This document shows positions 34,366-42,583 of a stretch of 64,000 nucleotides of DNA, one piece after another. How positions within the stretch are numbered: position 1 is the stretch's first letter; each line of letters begins with the position of its first letter. The stretch lies in the NCBI RefSeq assembly GCF_013415485.1, contig NZ_JACBXS010000010.1:48126-112125 (forward strand). The letters are read 5' to 3'. Position numbers and translations under genes: made by a program. This stretch comes from Rhabdonatronobacter sediminivivens (lineage in GTDB: Bacteria; Pseudomonadota; Alphaproteobacteria; Rhodobacterales; Rhodobacteraceae). The notes beneath the pieces are model-generated. The model had not been told where the DNA came from, ran no database searches, and saw only the letters and a program-made list of their open reading frames with translations.

Positions 34366-34761
34366 ATGGAGGTCGGCCTGACACATCTGCTGATGATCGC
34401 ATTGGGCGGCGGCCTGGGCAGCATGGCCCGGGCCGCGCTGTCCGGTCTGGTCAGTCGCCATGCGCATCCGGCCTGGGGGACATTCGTGGTTAATGTCTCG
34501 GGCGGTTTCCTGATCGGGGTGGGCTTCGGGGTGTTCATGTCGCAGGCCGCGCCGATGACCCCGCCGCCCCTGGCGTGGGAGGTCTTCGCCATCGGCCTGC
34601 TGGGCGGCTATACCACCGTGTCCAGCTTTGCACTGCAGACGCTGGAACTGGCGCGTGGAGGCGCCGTGCGGGCCGCAGCGGTGAATGCGCTGGGCTCGCT
34701 TCTGGCCTGCCCGCTGGCGGCGGCGCTGGGCATCGCACTTGTGGCATTGGCAGGGGGATGA
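34366..34761 (+). CDS. crcB: CrcB-family fluoride channel subunit, first of a tandem pair
   Basis: A 131-residue protein with four membrane helices. It has the Fluc motifs in modified form: GGGLGSMARAALS (normally G-x-R-Y), VNVSGGFLIG and GLLGGYTTVSSFALQTLE, where the first phenylalanine of the TTFSxF 'Phe box' is valine. Fluc channels expel fluoride as dimers; tandem genes in other bacteria encode two unlike subunits. This one looks like the diverged subunit. It overlaps the second crcB by four bases. No fluoride riboswitch was recognised upstream. Confidence 0.9.
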   Translation: MEVGLTHLLMIALGGGLGSMARAALSGLVSRHAHPAWGTFVVNVSGGFLIGVGFGVFMSQAAPMTPPPLAWEVFAIGLLGGYTTVSSFALQTLELARGGAVRAAAVNALGSLLACPLAAALGIALVALAGG

Positions 34762-35144
34762 GCGGGATGCTGCGCGATTTCCTGGCCATCGGTCTGGGCG
34801 GGGCGCTGGGCACGGCGCTGCGCTATCTGCTCAGCCTCGGTGCGCTGTCGGTGCTGGACCGGGGGTTTGTCTTTGCCACGGTGCCGGCGAATCTGCTGGG
34901 CGCGATGCTGATCGGATACCTGGCTGCCAGCCCCCTTCCCGCGGAGTGGCGGCCTCTGCTGCTGACGGGGTTCTGCGGGGGGTTCACCACGTTTTCGCTG
35001 TTCAGCCTCGAATTGCTGGTGCTGATCGGCGACGGGGCCATGGGCCTTGCGCTGGCCTATGGCCTGGGGTCGGTGGTGGTCTGGGTGCTGGCCTGCTGGG
35101 CGGGGTTTGCCCTGGGCGGGCGGCGCGGGACTGACCCCGCGTAG
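34758..35144 (+). CDS. crcB: CrcB-family fluoride channel subunit, second of a tandem pair
   Basis: A 128-residue four-helix protein with the canonical Fluc motifs: GGALGTALRYLL near residue 14, ANLLGAMLIGYL and TGFCGGFTTFSLFSLELL, which keeps both Phe-box phenylalanines. It is coupled to the preceding crcB by ATGA. Together they would form a dual-topology or heterodimeric fluoride exporter in the inner membrane. The stop codon TAG directly abuts the left end of a MITE-like element, so its 3' end may have been set by that insertion. Confidence 0.92.
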   Translation: MSGMLRDFLAIGLGGALGTALRYLLSLGALSVLDRGFVFATVPANLLGAMLIGYLAASPLPAEWRPLLLTGFCGGFTTFSLFSLELLVLIGDGAMGLALAYGLGSVVVWVLACWAGFALGGRRGTDPA

Positions 35145-35457
35145 CAGGCTGCTGAATAAGCAGCCCGTTCCGTAATTTTCAGGCAAGGAATCGGGAAACT
35201 TCTCCTCGGCACGCTTTCCACAAGCCTTGTCCCGGGCGACCAGCCCGGGACGCGCCCGACCCTCACGCGGGAGGGCGCATTGCAACGCTGCAAAAAGCTC
35301 AGCGCATGGAGGGGCTTGGCCGACATAAACCGAATTAACCCGAAGGTCCCAAAGCGCCCACCCAGGGTCAGGCGCGTCCCTTCGCTCCGGGTTTCAATGT
35401 AGGAACAGAAACAGTTTTCCTGACTGGCGCTGCCCAATCTTCTTTCTCAACAGCCTG
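35145..35457. mobile_element. MITE-like 313-bp element with terminal inverted repeats
   Basis: The gap between crcB and the next gene has matching ends: CAGGCTGCTGAATAAG at 35145-35160 and, as reverse complement, CAGGCTGTTGAGAAAG at 35442-35457, 13 of 16 identical. Ends of this CAGGCTGTTGA type are typical of IS elements in Gram-negative bacteria. The interior has no plausible gene and several internal short palindromes, for example GTCCCGGGCGACCAGCCCGGGAC near 35229-35251. No target duplication was evident. It fills the gap exactly, from stop codon to stop codon. Confidence 0.5.
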
Positions 35458-36444
35458 TCAAAGCATCGCCGGAACAACCTGATCGGGCGGGCGATGACCA
35501 TCGGCGAAGGTCTTGATGTTGATGATCACCTTCTCACCCATCTCCATCCGCCCCTCCATCGTGGCCGAGCCCATATGCGGCAGCAGCACCACATTGGGCA
35601 ATTCGCGCAGGCGCGGGTTGATCTGGTGGCCATGTTCGAACACATCCAGCCCCGCGCCCGCCAGTTCCCCGGCGCGCAGCCCGCGGGTGAGGGCGTTTTC
35701 GTCGATCACCTCCCCGCGTGAGGTGTTGACGATCACCGCCGAGGGTTTCATCAGCTTCAGCCGCCGCGCGTTCATCAGATGGAACGTGGACGGTGTGTGC
35801 GGGCAGTTGATGGAGATCACATCCATCCGCGCCACCATCTGATCCAGACTCTCCCAATACGTAGCCTCCAGCGGGTCTTCGACCTCCGCGCGCAGGCGCT
35901 TGCGGTTGTGGTAATGGATCTGCATCCCGAAGGCCTGCGCGCGTTTCGCCACCGCCTGACCGATCCGCCCCATGCCCAGAATCCCCAGCCGCTTGCCGCC
36001 GATTCGCCCGCCCAGATGCGCCATGGGCGACCAGCCGCCCCAGCCGCCCGCCTGCATCTCGGCCAGGCCTTCGGGGATGCGCCGGGTCACGGCCAGCATC
36101 AGCGCGATGGTCATGTCGGCGGTATCTTCCGTCACCACGCCGGGGGTGTTGGACACCAGAATCCCACGCTGACGGGCGGACTGGATGTCAATATGGTCCA
36201 CCCCGGCACCATAATTGGCGATCAGCTTCAGCTTGTTGCCCGCCTGGGCCAGCAGGGCGGCATCGATCTGGTCGGTGATGGTGGGAACCAGCACATCGGC
36301 CCGGCGCATGGCGGCCCCCAGTTCCTCGCGGGTCATCTTCGTGTCCGGGTCGCGCAATTCGACGTTGAACAGCTCCTTCAGGCGGGTTTCCACCGGATCG
36401 GGCAACCGTCGCGTGACAACAACACTCAGACGTTCTGCGGGCAT
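35458..36444 (-). CDS. D-2-hydroxyacid dehydrogenase, glyoxylate/hydroxypyruvate reductase type
   Basis: A 328-residue NAD(P) enzyme. The N-terminal catalytic domain has LIANYGAGVDHIDI near residue 75 and NTPGVVTEDTADMTIALML; the Rossmann loop is GILGMGRIGQAVAKRAQAFGM; the catalytic Arg, Glu and His are in NTSRGEVIDE, LDVFEHG and LLPHMGSAT. It looks like GyaR-type glyoxylate reductase. The ATG at 36444 follows GGAGG; an upstream in-frame extension is antisense-like. The last codon before its TGA borders a MITE-like element. It diverges from the SH3 protein gene. Confidence 0.92.
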   Translation of the reverse strand: MPAERLSVVVTRRLPDPVETRLKELFNVELRDPDTKMTREELGAAMRRADVLVPTITDQIDAALLAQAGNKLKLIANYGAGVDHIDIQSARQRGILVSNTPGVVTEDTADMTIALMLAVTRRIPEGLAEMQAGGWGGWSPMAHLGGRIGGKRLGILGMGRIGQAVAKRAQAFGMQIHYHNRKRLRAEVEDPLEATYWESLDQMVARMDVISINCPHTPSTFHLMNARRLKLMKPSAVIVNTSRGEVIDENALTRGLRAGELAGAGLDVFEHGHQINPRLRELPNVVLLPHMGSATMEGRMEMGEKVIINIKTFADGHRPPDQVVPAML

Positions 36445-36583
36445 TCTGGCCTCCGTAATGCTTTGCTTCGCGCGTGCTTTGGGGCAAAGTGGCGCAGAAC
36501 GGCGCAGGGAACAAGCGCCGGTTTCATCGAGCAGGATCACAACAAGCCCGAAACGGGCACAACAACAGGCAAAGACTCTGGCC

Positions 36584-37087
36584 ATGAAACATATCCTTCG
36601 CGCCGCAGTGATGGCGGTGCTGATCTGGGCGCAACCAATGGCGGCACTGGCGGCGGAACTGCGCGGGCCGGTGACAAACCTGCCGATGCCGCGCTTTGTC
36701 TCGCTCAAGGCCTCCGAGGCCAATGCCCGGCGCGGCCCCAGCACCGCGCATCGGATCGACTGGGTTTACCGTCTGCGCGACATGCCGCTGCGGGTGACGG
36801 CGGAATACGAACACTGGCGCCGGGTCGAGGATGCCGAGGGCAAGGGCGGCTGGATGCATTACGCGCTGCTGTCCGGCGTGCGCACCGCACTGGTGACCGA
36901 AGCCATGACCGCCCTGCGCAGTCACCCCACCCCCGAAGGCCGCACCATGGCCTATCTCGAAGCGGGGGTGGTGGCGCGACTGACGCAATGTGAACCCGAC
37001 TGGTGCCGCCTGCAGGTCGAAGGCAACCGCGGCTGGGCGCCCAAATCCGCCCTCTGGGGCGTAGAGGCCGCCGAGGTCTTTGACTGA
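36584..37087 (+). CDS. Secreted bacterial SH3-domain protein
   Basis: A 167-residue exported protein: signal peptide MKHILRAAVMAVLIWAQPMAALA, then two SH3b-like units. The first begins RFVSLKASEANARRGPSTAHRIDWVYR, the standard SH3b opening with N-x-R-x-G-P, followed by PLRVTAEYEHWRRVEDAEGKGGWMHYALLSG; the second, AGVVARLTQCEPDWCRLQVEGNRGWAPKSALWGV, ends with the usual W-V-x-x-x-x-L-W. Such domains bind cell-wall peptides. The gene is divergent from the hydroxyacid dehydrogenase, an arrangement seen in related genomes. Role unknown. Confidence 0.87.
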   Translation: MKHILRAAVMAVLIWAQPMAALAAELRGPVTNLPMPRFVSLKASEANARRGPSTAHRIDWVYRLRDMPLRVTAEYEHWRRVEDAEGKGGWMHYALLSGVRTALVTEAMTALRSHPTPEGRTMAYLEAGVVARLTQCEPDWCRLQVEGNRGWAPKSALWGVEAAEVFD

Positions 37088-37135
37088 CCGGCCATGCGCC
37101 CGAAGGTCGCGCCCCCCGTCCGCCCCCGCCCCCTG

Positions 37136-38152
37136 TCAGTCCCCGGCGTCCGGCGTTTCGCGCACCGCCCGCGGTCGCGGGCGCGAGGGGATCTCCTTGA
37201 GCAGCCCGCCAACCCCCATGCCCATGATATCTTCGGGCTGCAGGGTGATGCCGCAGATCACCCGCTCCATCACCCAATCGGCGCCATTGAGCGCGGGCGA
37301 ACGCGCGCAGCCCGGCAGGCCGATCACCGGCCGCCCCCCCAGCCGCCCCAGAAACAGCAGGTTGCCCGGATCGACCGGCATGCCGAAATGGATCACCTCA
37401 CCCCCGGCGGCGCGCAACGCCTCGGGCGCCACATCACGAATGTCCGAGGTCGCCGACCCGGTCAGGATCAGCAGCAGCTCGCCCATGGCCGCGCGCAGGG
37501 CCGTTTCGAGCGCGCCGATCTGATGCGGCACGGTGACATCCGGCCCCAGCGCCACGCCCAGCCGTTTCAGGCGGGTGCCAATGGCGCGGCGGCCCTTTTC
37601 GGGGTTGAACGGCGTGCCCACGCTGGTCTGGATCAGCTCTGCCTGCTGCATCACCGGATGGGCCAGCGACAGCGCGCCCTGCGCGGCATGACAGGCCCGC
37701 GCCAGGGCCGCGCCATCTACGCCATAGGCGATGATCTTCACGGTGGCGACCATCTCGCCCGCGTCCATGCGCTGCCAGGGCGGGACAGTGGCCAGGGTGA
37801 TCGTGGGGTCGCAGCGGTTCACGGCGGTGATACGGGCGGCATCGATCCGCGCCACGCCGGGCCCCTTGGCCAGAATATTCACACGCCCCGTCCCCACGGG
37901 TTGCAGCCGCAACCCGGCGGCAGCATCGGGAACCAGCGCGGCTGCCAGTTTGCGCGCCGCGCTGTCTTCATCCACATCGCCCGGGGCCAGCCGCGCCACG
38001 GTAACGGCGCTGATCCCGGCATCGCGCAGGGCGGCCAGATCCGCCGCCCCCAGCACCGCGCCCTTGCGCAGGCGCTTGCCCCCCGGCAGCGGCACGGAAT
38101 GGGCCAGCACCGCGCCCTCGGCCTTCTCCAGTGTGGTCTCGCCAAACTCCAT
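37136..38152 (-). CDS. Molybdopterin-binding (MoCF/MoeA-like) protein
   Basis: A 338-residue cytoplasmic protein. The N-terminal half resembles the MoeA lead domain (ETTLEKAEGAVLAHSVPLPGGKRLRKGAVL), while the C-terminal half contains a MoCF-type fold with LLLILTGSATSDIRDVAPEAL and a proline-rich GMPVDPGNLLFLGRLGGRPVIGLPGCARSP loop, as in molybdopterin-binding maturation proteins. It follows the XdhC-like gene with a single intervening base (TGA-G-ATG), which implies coupled translation and joint function in loading a molybdenum hydroxylase. It is too short and too divergent for canonical MoeA. Confidence 0.85.
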   Translation of the reverse strand: MEFGETTLEKAEGAVLAHSVPLPGGKRLRKGAVLGAADLAALRDAGISAVTVARLAPGDVDEDSAARKLAAALVPDAAAGLRLQPVGTGRVNILAKGPGVARIDAARITAVNRCDPTITLATVPPWQRMDAGEMVATVKIIAYGVDGAALARACHAAQGALSLAHPVMQQAELIQTSVGTPFNPEKGRRAIGTRLKRLGVALGPDVTVPHQIGALETALRAAMGELLLILTGSATSDIRDVAPEALRAAGGEVIHFGMPVDPGNLLFLGRLGGRPVIGLPGCARSPALNGADWVMERVICGITLQPEDIMGMGVGGLLKEIPSRPRPRAVRETPDAGD

Positions 38153-38153
38153 C

Positions 38154-39125
38154 TCAGCCGCGCCTCAGAACCTGCGTGACCTGCGCCATCACCGACACTG
38201 CAATTTCCGCCGGGCTGCGCGCGCCGATATCCAGCCCCACCGGCGCATGGATACGCGCCAGCGCATCGTCACCCCAGCCAGCCGCGCGCAACCGTTCCAT
38301 CCGCGCCGCATGGGTGCGCGTGGAGCCCAGACAACCAAGGTAATACACGTCCGATTCCAGCGCCGCCGCAATCGCCGGGTCATCCAGCTTCGGATCATGG
38401 GTCAGGGTGACCACCGAACTGCGCGCATCCAGCCCCAGCCCCGCCAGCGCTTCATCAGGCCAGTCATGCAGGATCGTCTCGCCCGGAAAGCGCACGGCCG
38501 AGCCAAAGGCCTCGCGCGGGTCCACCAGCACCGGCGCATGGCCCGCCAGCCGCGCCATGGGCAGCAACGCCTGCGCAATGTGCACGGCGCCGACTATCAT
38601 CATCCGCAGCGGCGGGTTGAAAAGCGTGATGACCTCGCCATCCTCGGCCGGGCCGGATCGGTCGGCGCGCAGGCGCGCGCCCAGGGCCGGGTCCGTGCCG
38701 GGGATCACACGCCGCGCCCAGGTCCCGGGGTGCACCCCATAGGCCAGCGCGCGGCGCGCGGCGCGGGCGGCGGTGATCTCGGCCAGCAAGGGCTCGGGCA
38801 GGGCACTCTCGGCCACGGGCTCCAGCAGCACCTCGATCTCGCCACCACAGGCCAACCCCACGGCAAAGGCATCGCCATCGCTGACCCCATAGCGCAGAAC
38901 CCGCGGCGCGCCGTCGGCAATGGCCTCCAAGGCCTCGGCCACCACTGCGCCCTCCACACAGCCGCCCGAAACCGACCCGGCCATGTCGCCAGCGCCCGAA
39001 ACCGCCATCTGCGCCCCCGCCTGCCGCGGCGCCGACCCCCAGGTGCGCACAACCGTGGCCAGCGCGGCCCCCATGCCCGCCCGGTGCCAGGCCAGCGCGG
39101 CCTCCGGTATGCTGTCATGATCCAT
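38154..39125 (-). CDS. XdhC/CoxI-family molybdenum cofactor-handling protein
   Basis: A 323-residue protein. The first domain has WGSAPRQAGAQMAVSGAGDMAGSVSGGCVEGAVV near residue 30, the XdhC signature including the invariant GGCVE; the second, after residue 190, is a Rossmann-like domain (MMIVGAVHIAQALLPMARLAGH, LTHDPKLDDPAIAAAL, YYLGCLGSTRTHAARMERL, HAPVGLDIGARSPAEIAVSVMAQV). XdhC proteins protect and sulfurate Mo cofactor before delivery to xanthine dehydrogenase or CO-dehydrogenase-like enzymes. The ATG at 39125 follows a GGAAGGGG stretch. It lies between a VWA protein and a molybdopterin-binding protein, a maturation module. Confidence 0.92.
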   Translation of the reverse strand: MDHDSIPEAALAWHRAGMGAALATVVRTWGSAPRQAGAQMAVSGAGDMAGSVSGGCVEGAVVAEALEAIADGAPRVLRYGVSDGDAFAVGLACGGEIEVLLEPVAESALPEPLLAEITAARAARRALAYGVHPGTWARRVIPGTDPALGARLRADRSGPAEDGEVITLFNPPLRMMIVGAVHIAQALLPMARLAGHAPVLVDPREAFGSAVRFPGETILHDWPDEALAGLGLDARSSVVTLTHDPKLDDPAIAAALESDVYYLGCLGSTRTHAARMERLRAAGWGDDALARIHAPVGLDIGARSPAEIAVSVMAQVTQVLRRG

Positions 39126-39194
39126 GCATCCCCCCTTCCAGCGCTCAATATGGGGCCTCCCCATGGCGCTGGCCAGTCCACCTGTCCCGCCCGC

Positions 39195-39266
39195 GCCGCG
39201 CGCCCGCGCGGCGCCCGGCCCAACGGGATGAGCCCCGCCAGGGGCGAAGACGGGCGGGAGCCCCCC
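39195..39266. repeat. CCCAACGGGA...GACGGGCGGGAGCCCCC intergenic repeat, copy 2
   Basis: Left arm 39218-39228 and right arm 39249-39265 are identical to those of copy 1 at 19392-19402 and 19428-19444. The 20-base insert between them is a different hairpin (GCCCC-GCCA-GGGGC). The right end touches the stop codon of the minus-strand coxE-like gene, so the element is transcribed as the start of its 3' region, in front of the XdhC-like gene. Confidence 0.6.
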
Positions 39267-40526
39267 TCACCCCCGAAGCATCGCCATCAGCCGCGCTTTC
39301 TCGCCCCGGTCCTGCGGGTCGGCAATCGCCGCCGCCAGCGCCTCCAACGAGGCCACCGAATGCCCCGCCCGCAGCGCATCCACATGCGGCAGCATCGCCC
39401 GGATCCCCGCGGCGCGCGGCGCGAACCGATCCCAGCGCAGCAAGGGGTTCAGCCAGATCACTCGCCGCGCCGACAGATGCAGCCGCTCCATCGCCGCGCC
39501 CAGCACCGCCGGATCGCCGCGCTCCAACCCGTCGCTGATCAGCAGCACCACCGCCCCCTGGCCCATCACCCGGCGTGACCAGTCCCTGTTGAACGCCGCC
39601 AGACAGTCCCCGATCCGCGTGCCCCCCTGCCAGTCCTGCGCCTGCGCCCCGGCGGCATTCAGCGCCGCATCCACATCCTTCTGGCGCAAATGGCGCGAGA
39701 TATTCGTCAACTGCGTGCCAAAGGTAAAGGCATGGACCTTCGCCCAGCCCTGCCCCTGCCGGTTCGCCACAGCATGGACGAAATGCAGCACCATCCGCGA
39801 ATACTCCGACATCGAGCCTGAGATATCGCATAGCACCACCAGCGCCGGCCAGCGCGGGACCGGGCGGCGCCGGGCAAGGGCCGTGACCTCGCCGCCCGTG
39901 CGCAGCGCACCGCGCAGGGTCCGCCGCCAATCCGCCGCCGCCCCGCGCGGATGCGCCCGCAGCCGCCGGGTGGGCAGCGGGCGCACCGGCAGCGCCAGAC
40001 GCGCCAGCATCCGCCGCGCCGCCGCCGCTTCCTCGGCGCTCATCTGCTCGAAATCCAGCCTCCGCAGCCGCTCCTCGCCCGAGGCCGTCTGCGAGGCGTC
40101 GATGCTGATCTCCATATCCTCGGGCGGGGTTTGGGCCCCAGGACGCTCCGGCGCCTGCGCCCCGTCCAGCAGTGCCTCGGCGGCGCGGCGGGCGGCGCTG
40201 CCCGCGGCGGTCTCCTCCTGCACCCCGCGCACCGCAGGCAGCAGCATCGCCATCATGTGTTCCATGAAGCGCGGATCGCGCCAGTAGAGCCGGAACACCT
40301 GATCGAACACCGCCCGTTCCTCGGGGCGATTGACCAGCACGGCATGCAGCGTCCAGTAGAAATCCACCCGCCGGGTAAAACCCGCCGCGGCCACGGCGCG
40401 GATGGCCTCGATCACCCGCCCCGGGCCGATGGGCAGCCCCGCCCGGCGCAGCGCGCGGGCAAAATGCACCACATTCTGCGCCAGTTTCGGATCATCGGGC
40501 AAGTCCAGCGGGGCATATTCGGCCAT
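39267..40526 (-). CDS. VWA-domain protein, CoxE-like
   Basis: A 419-residue protein of the CoxE family (COG3552), which works with a MoxR-type AAA ATPase (CoxD) in maturing the active site of aerobic CO dehydrogenase-like enzymes. The N-terminal helical part contains AQNVVHFARALRRAGLPIGPGRV and FYWTLHAVLVNRPEERAVFDQVFRLYW; the C-terminal VWA domain has an intact MIDAS, LCDISGSMSEYSR near residue 233, with the threonine in GGTRIGDCL and the aspartate in LISDGLERGD. It heads the coxE-xdhC-molybdopterin group. No coxD-like ATPase or structural subunit is present nearby. Confidence 0.9.
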   Translation of the reverse strand: MAEYAPLDLPDDPKLAQNVVHFARALRRAGLPIGPGRVIEAIRAVAAAGFTRRVDFYWTLHAVLVNRPEERAVFDQVFRLYWRDPRFMEHMMAMLLPAVRGVQEETAAGSAARRAAEALLDGAQAPERPGAQTPPEDMEISIDASQTASGEERLRRLDFEQMSAEEAAAARRMLARLALPVRPLPTRRLRAHPRGAAADWRRTLRGALRTGGEVTALARRRPVPRWPALVVLCDISGSMSEYSRMVLHFVHAVANRQGQGWAKVHAFTFGTQLTNISRHLRQKDVDAALNAAGAQAQDWQGGTRIGDCLAAFNRDWSRRVMGQGAVVLLISDGLERGDPAVLGAAMERLHLSARRVIWLNPLLRWDRFAPRAAGIRAMLPHVDALRAGHSVASLEALAAAIADPQDRGEKARLMAMLRG

Positions 40527-40649
40527 GGGGCAGGGGCCTTCAGGTCATTTCATATACCCCGCAAGCCTAACCACACCGCCGCATCCGGGCCAAGCACCCG
40601 CAGCACCCCATGCGCCCAAGGTCGCAAATGCACCTACCGAGTTGCGCCC

Positions 40650-41429
40650 TTACAGAGTCGCGTTCACCGACCCGCCATCAAGCAGGATGTTCTGCCCCAC
40701 GATATAGCCCGCATGCTGCGAACACAGGAAGGCACAGGTCGCCCCGAACTCCTCGGCGGTGCCATAGCGCCCGGCGGGAATGGCGGCCTGCGATTTGGCG
40801 CGGGCCTCGTCAAAGCTGATGCCTTGCGCCTTGGCGGCGTTGGTGTCCAGCGTCACCGTGCGGTCGGTGGCATGGGCGCCGGGCAGCAGGTTGTTGATGG
40901 TCACGCCCTTGGCGGCCACCTGCCGCGCGGTCCCGGCGACAAACCCCGTCAACCCCGCCCGCGCGCTGTTGGACAGCCCCAGCGCCGGGATCGGCGCCTT
41001 GACCGACCGCGAGGTGATATTCACCACCCGCCCCCAGTTGCGCGCCATCATCCCCGGCAATGCCACCTGCATCAGCGCGATGGGCGAGAGCATGTTGGCA
41101 TCCAGCGCGGCGATGAAATCCTCGCGGCTCCAGTCGCTCCACATCCCCGGAGGCGGGCCGCCCGCATTGGTCACCAGGATGTCCAGATCGCCCGCCGCCT
41201 CCAGCACCTGCGCCTGCCCCTCGGCGCTGGTGATATCGGCGGCCACCGTCACCACCTCCACCCCGAAGCGCGCGCGGATATCGGCGGCGGCGGCGTCCAG
41301 CGCCTCGGCCCCGCGGGCGTTCATCACCAGCGTCACCCCGGCCTCGGCCAGCGCCTGCGCGCAGCCCAGCCCCAGCCCCTTGGACGAAGCGCATACCAGC
41401 GCCCGCTTGCCGCGAATTCCCAGATCCAT
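40650..41429 (-). CDS. SDR-family oxidoreductase with altered catalytic residues
   Basis: A 259-residue Rossmann-fold protein of the short-chain dehydrogenase family. The N-terminal dinucleotide loop reads ALVCASSKGLGLGCAQAL rather than TGxxxGIG, the NAG motif is present (VTNAGGPPPGMW), and the serine of the catalytic triad is in VNITSRSVKAP. The usual YxxxK is replaced by SNSAR within ALGLSNSARAGLTGF, so both the catalytic tyrosine and lysine are missing. The C-terminus has the normal FLCSQHAGYIVGQNILLDGG. It lies 17 bp after trpS on the same strand. Similar S/R variants exist, so activity may differ rather than be lost. Confidence 0.88.
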   Translation of the reverse strand: MDLGIRGKRALVCASSKGLGLGCAQALAEAGVTLVMNARGAEALDAAAADIRARFGVEVVTVAADITSAEGQAQVLEAAGDLDILVTNAGGPPPGMWSDWSREDFIAALDANMLSPIALMQVALPGMMARNWGRVVNITSRSVKAPIPALGLSNSARAGLTGFVAGTARQVAAKGVTINNLLPGAHATDRTVTLDTNAAKAQGISFDEARAKSQAAIPAGRYGTAEEFGATCAFLCSQHAGYIVGQNILLDGGSVNATL

Positions 41430-41446
41430 CCGACTCTCTCCTGTTG

Positions 41447-42496
41447 TCAGCCCCGCGCCGGGCGCGAGCGCACCATTCCCACAATCTCGAACATCCGTTC
41501 CAGGATCGGATGCGCAATCGCCGCCGCCCGCTCGGCGCCTGCGCCCAGATGGCGGTCGATCTCGGCCGGGTCATCCATCAGCCGCGCCATCTCGGCGCTC
41601 AGCGGCGACAGTTTCGCCACCGCCAGATCCGCCAGCGCGGGCTTGAACGCCCCGAAGCCCTGGCCGCCATATTCGGCCAGCACCGCCGCCGGGGTGGTAT
41701 CGGCCAGCGCGGCATAGATGTTGACCAGATTGCGCGCCTCGGCCCGCCCTTCCAGCCCGGCCACCGCCTCGGGCAGGGGTTCCGGGTCGGTGCGCGCCTT
41801 GCGGAACTTCTGGGCAATGGTGTCGGCATCATCGGTCAGGTTAATCCGGCTCATGTCCGAACTGTCCGATTTCGACATCTTCTTGGTCCCGTCGCGCAGG
41901 GACATCACCCGCGTCGCCACCCCTTCGATCACGGGTTCAACCACCGGAAAGAAATCCACCCCGTAATCATGGTTGAACTTGATGGCGATATCGCGCGTCA
42001 ATTCCAGATGCTGCTTCTGATCCTCGCCCACGGGCACATGGGTGGCGTGATAGGCCATGATATCGGCGGCCATCAGGCTGGGATAGGCAAACAGCCCCAC
42101 ACTGGCGTTCTCGCGGTTCTTGCCGGCCTTGTCCTTGAACTGGGTCATCCGGTTCAGCCAACCCATGCGCGCCACGCAGTTGAAAACCCAGGCCATTTCG
42201 GCATGGGCGCTCACCTGGCTCTGGTTGAACAGGATCGAACGGGCGGGATCGATACCCGCCGCCATGAACCCCGCCGCCAGCTCTCGGGTGGCGTGGGTCA
42301 GCTTCGCCGGGTCCTGCCAGACGGTGATCGCATGCAGATCCACGATGCAATAGATCGTCTCGGTCCCGCTGTCCTGGGCTTCCACGAAGCGCTTCAGCGC
42401 GCCCAGATAATTGCCCAGCGTCAACCCGCCCGAGGGCTGGACACCGGAAAAGACACGCGGCTTGTGGCGCGATTCAGGCCGAACCGGGTCAGACAT
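41447..42496 (-). CDS. trpS: Tryptophanyl-tRNA synthetase
   Basis: Charges tRNA-Trp. The 349-residue class I synthetase has the HIGH-equivalent [17 protein letters not shown] near residue 22, [30 protein letters not shown], and the KMSKS loop in [18 protein letters not shown] near residue 195. The GGAG six bases before the ATG at 42496 supports MSDPV as the N-terminus; an in-frame ATG at 42508 is possible. Length is normal. It is divergent from the rhomboid-fold gene and co-directional with the SDR gene. Confidence 0.96.
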   Translation of the reverse strand: MSDPVRPESRHKPRVFSGVQPSGGLTLGNYLGALKRFVEAQDSGTETIYCIVDLHAITVWQDPAKLTHATRELAAGFMAAGIDPARSILFNQSQVSAHAEMAWVFNCVARMGWLNRMTQFKDKAGKNRENASVGLFAYPSLMAADIMAYHATHVPVGEDQKQHLELTRDIAIKFNHDYGVDFFPVVEPVIEGVATRVMSLRDGTKKMSKSDSSDMSRINLTDDADTIAQKFRKARTDPEPLPEAVAGLEGRAEARNLVNIYAALADTTPAAVLAEYGGQGFGAFKPALADLAVAKLSPLSAEMARLMDDPAEIDRHLGAGAERAAAIAHPILERMFEIVGMVRSRPARG

Positions 42497-42583
42497 CTGG
42501 GACTCCATCTGGAAATGCGGCTGTGCACGAAGTATCGCTGCCCTGATCGAAGGTCAACCAAGCCCGCAACAGGCACCCGCCCC

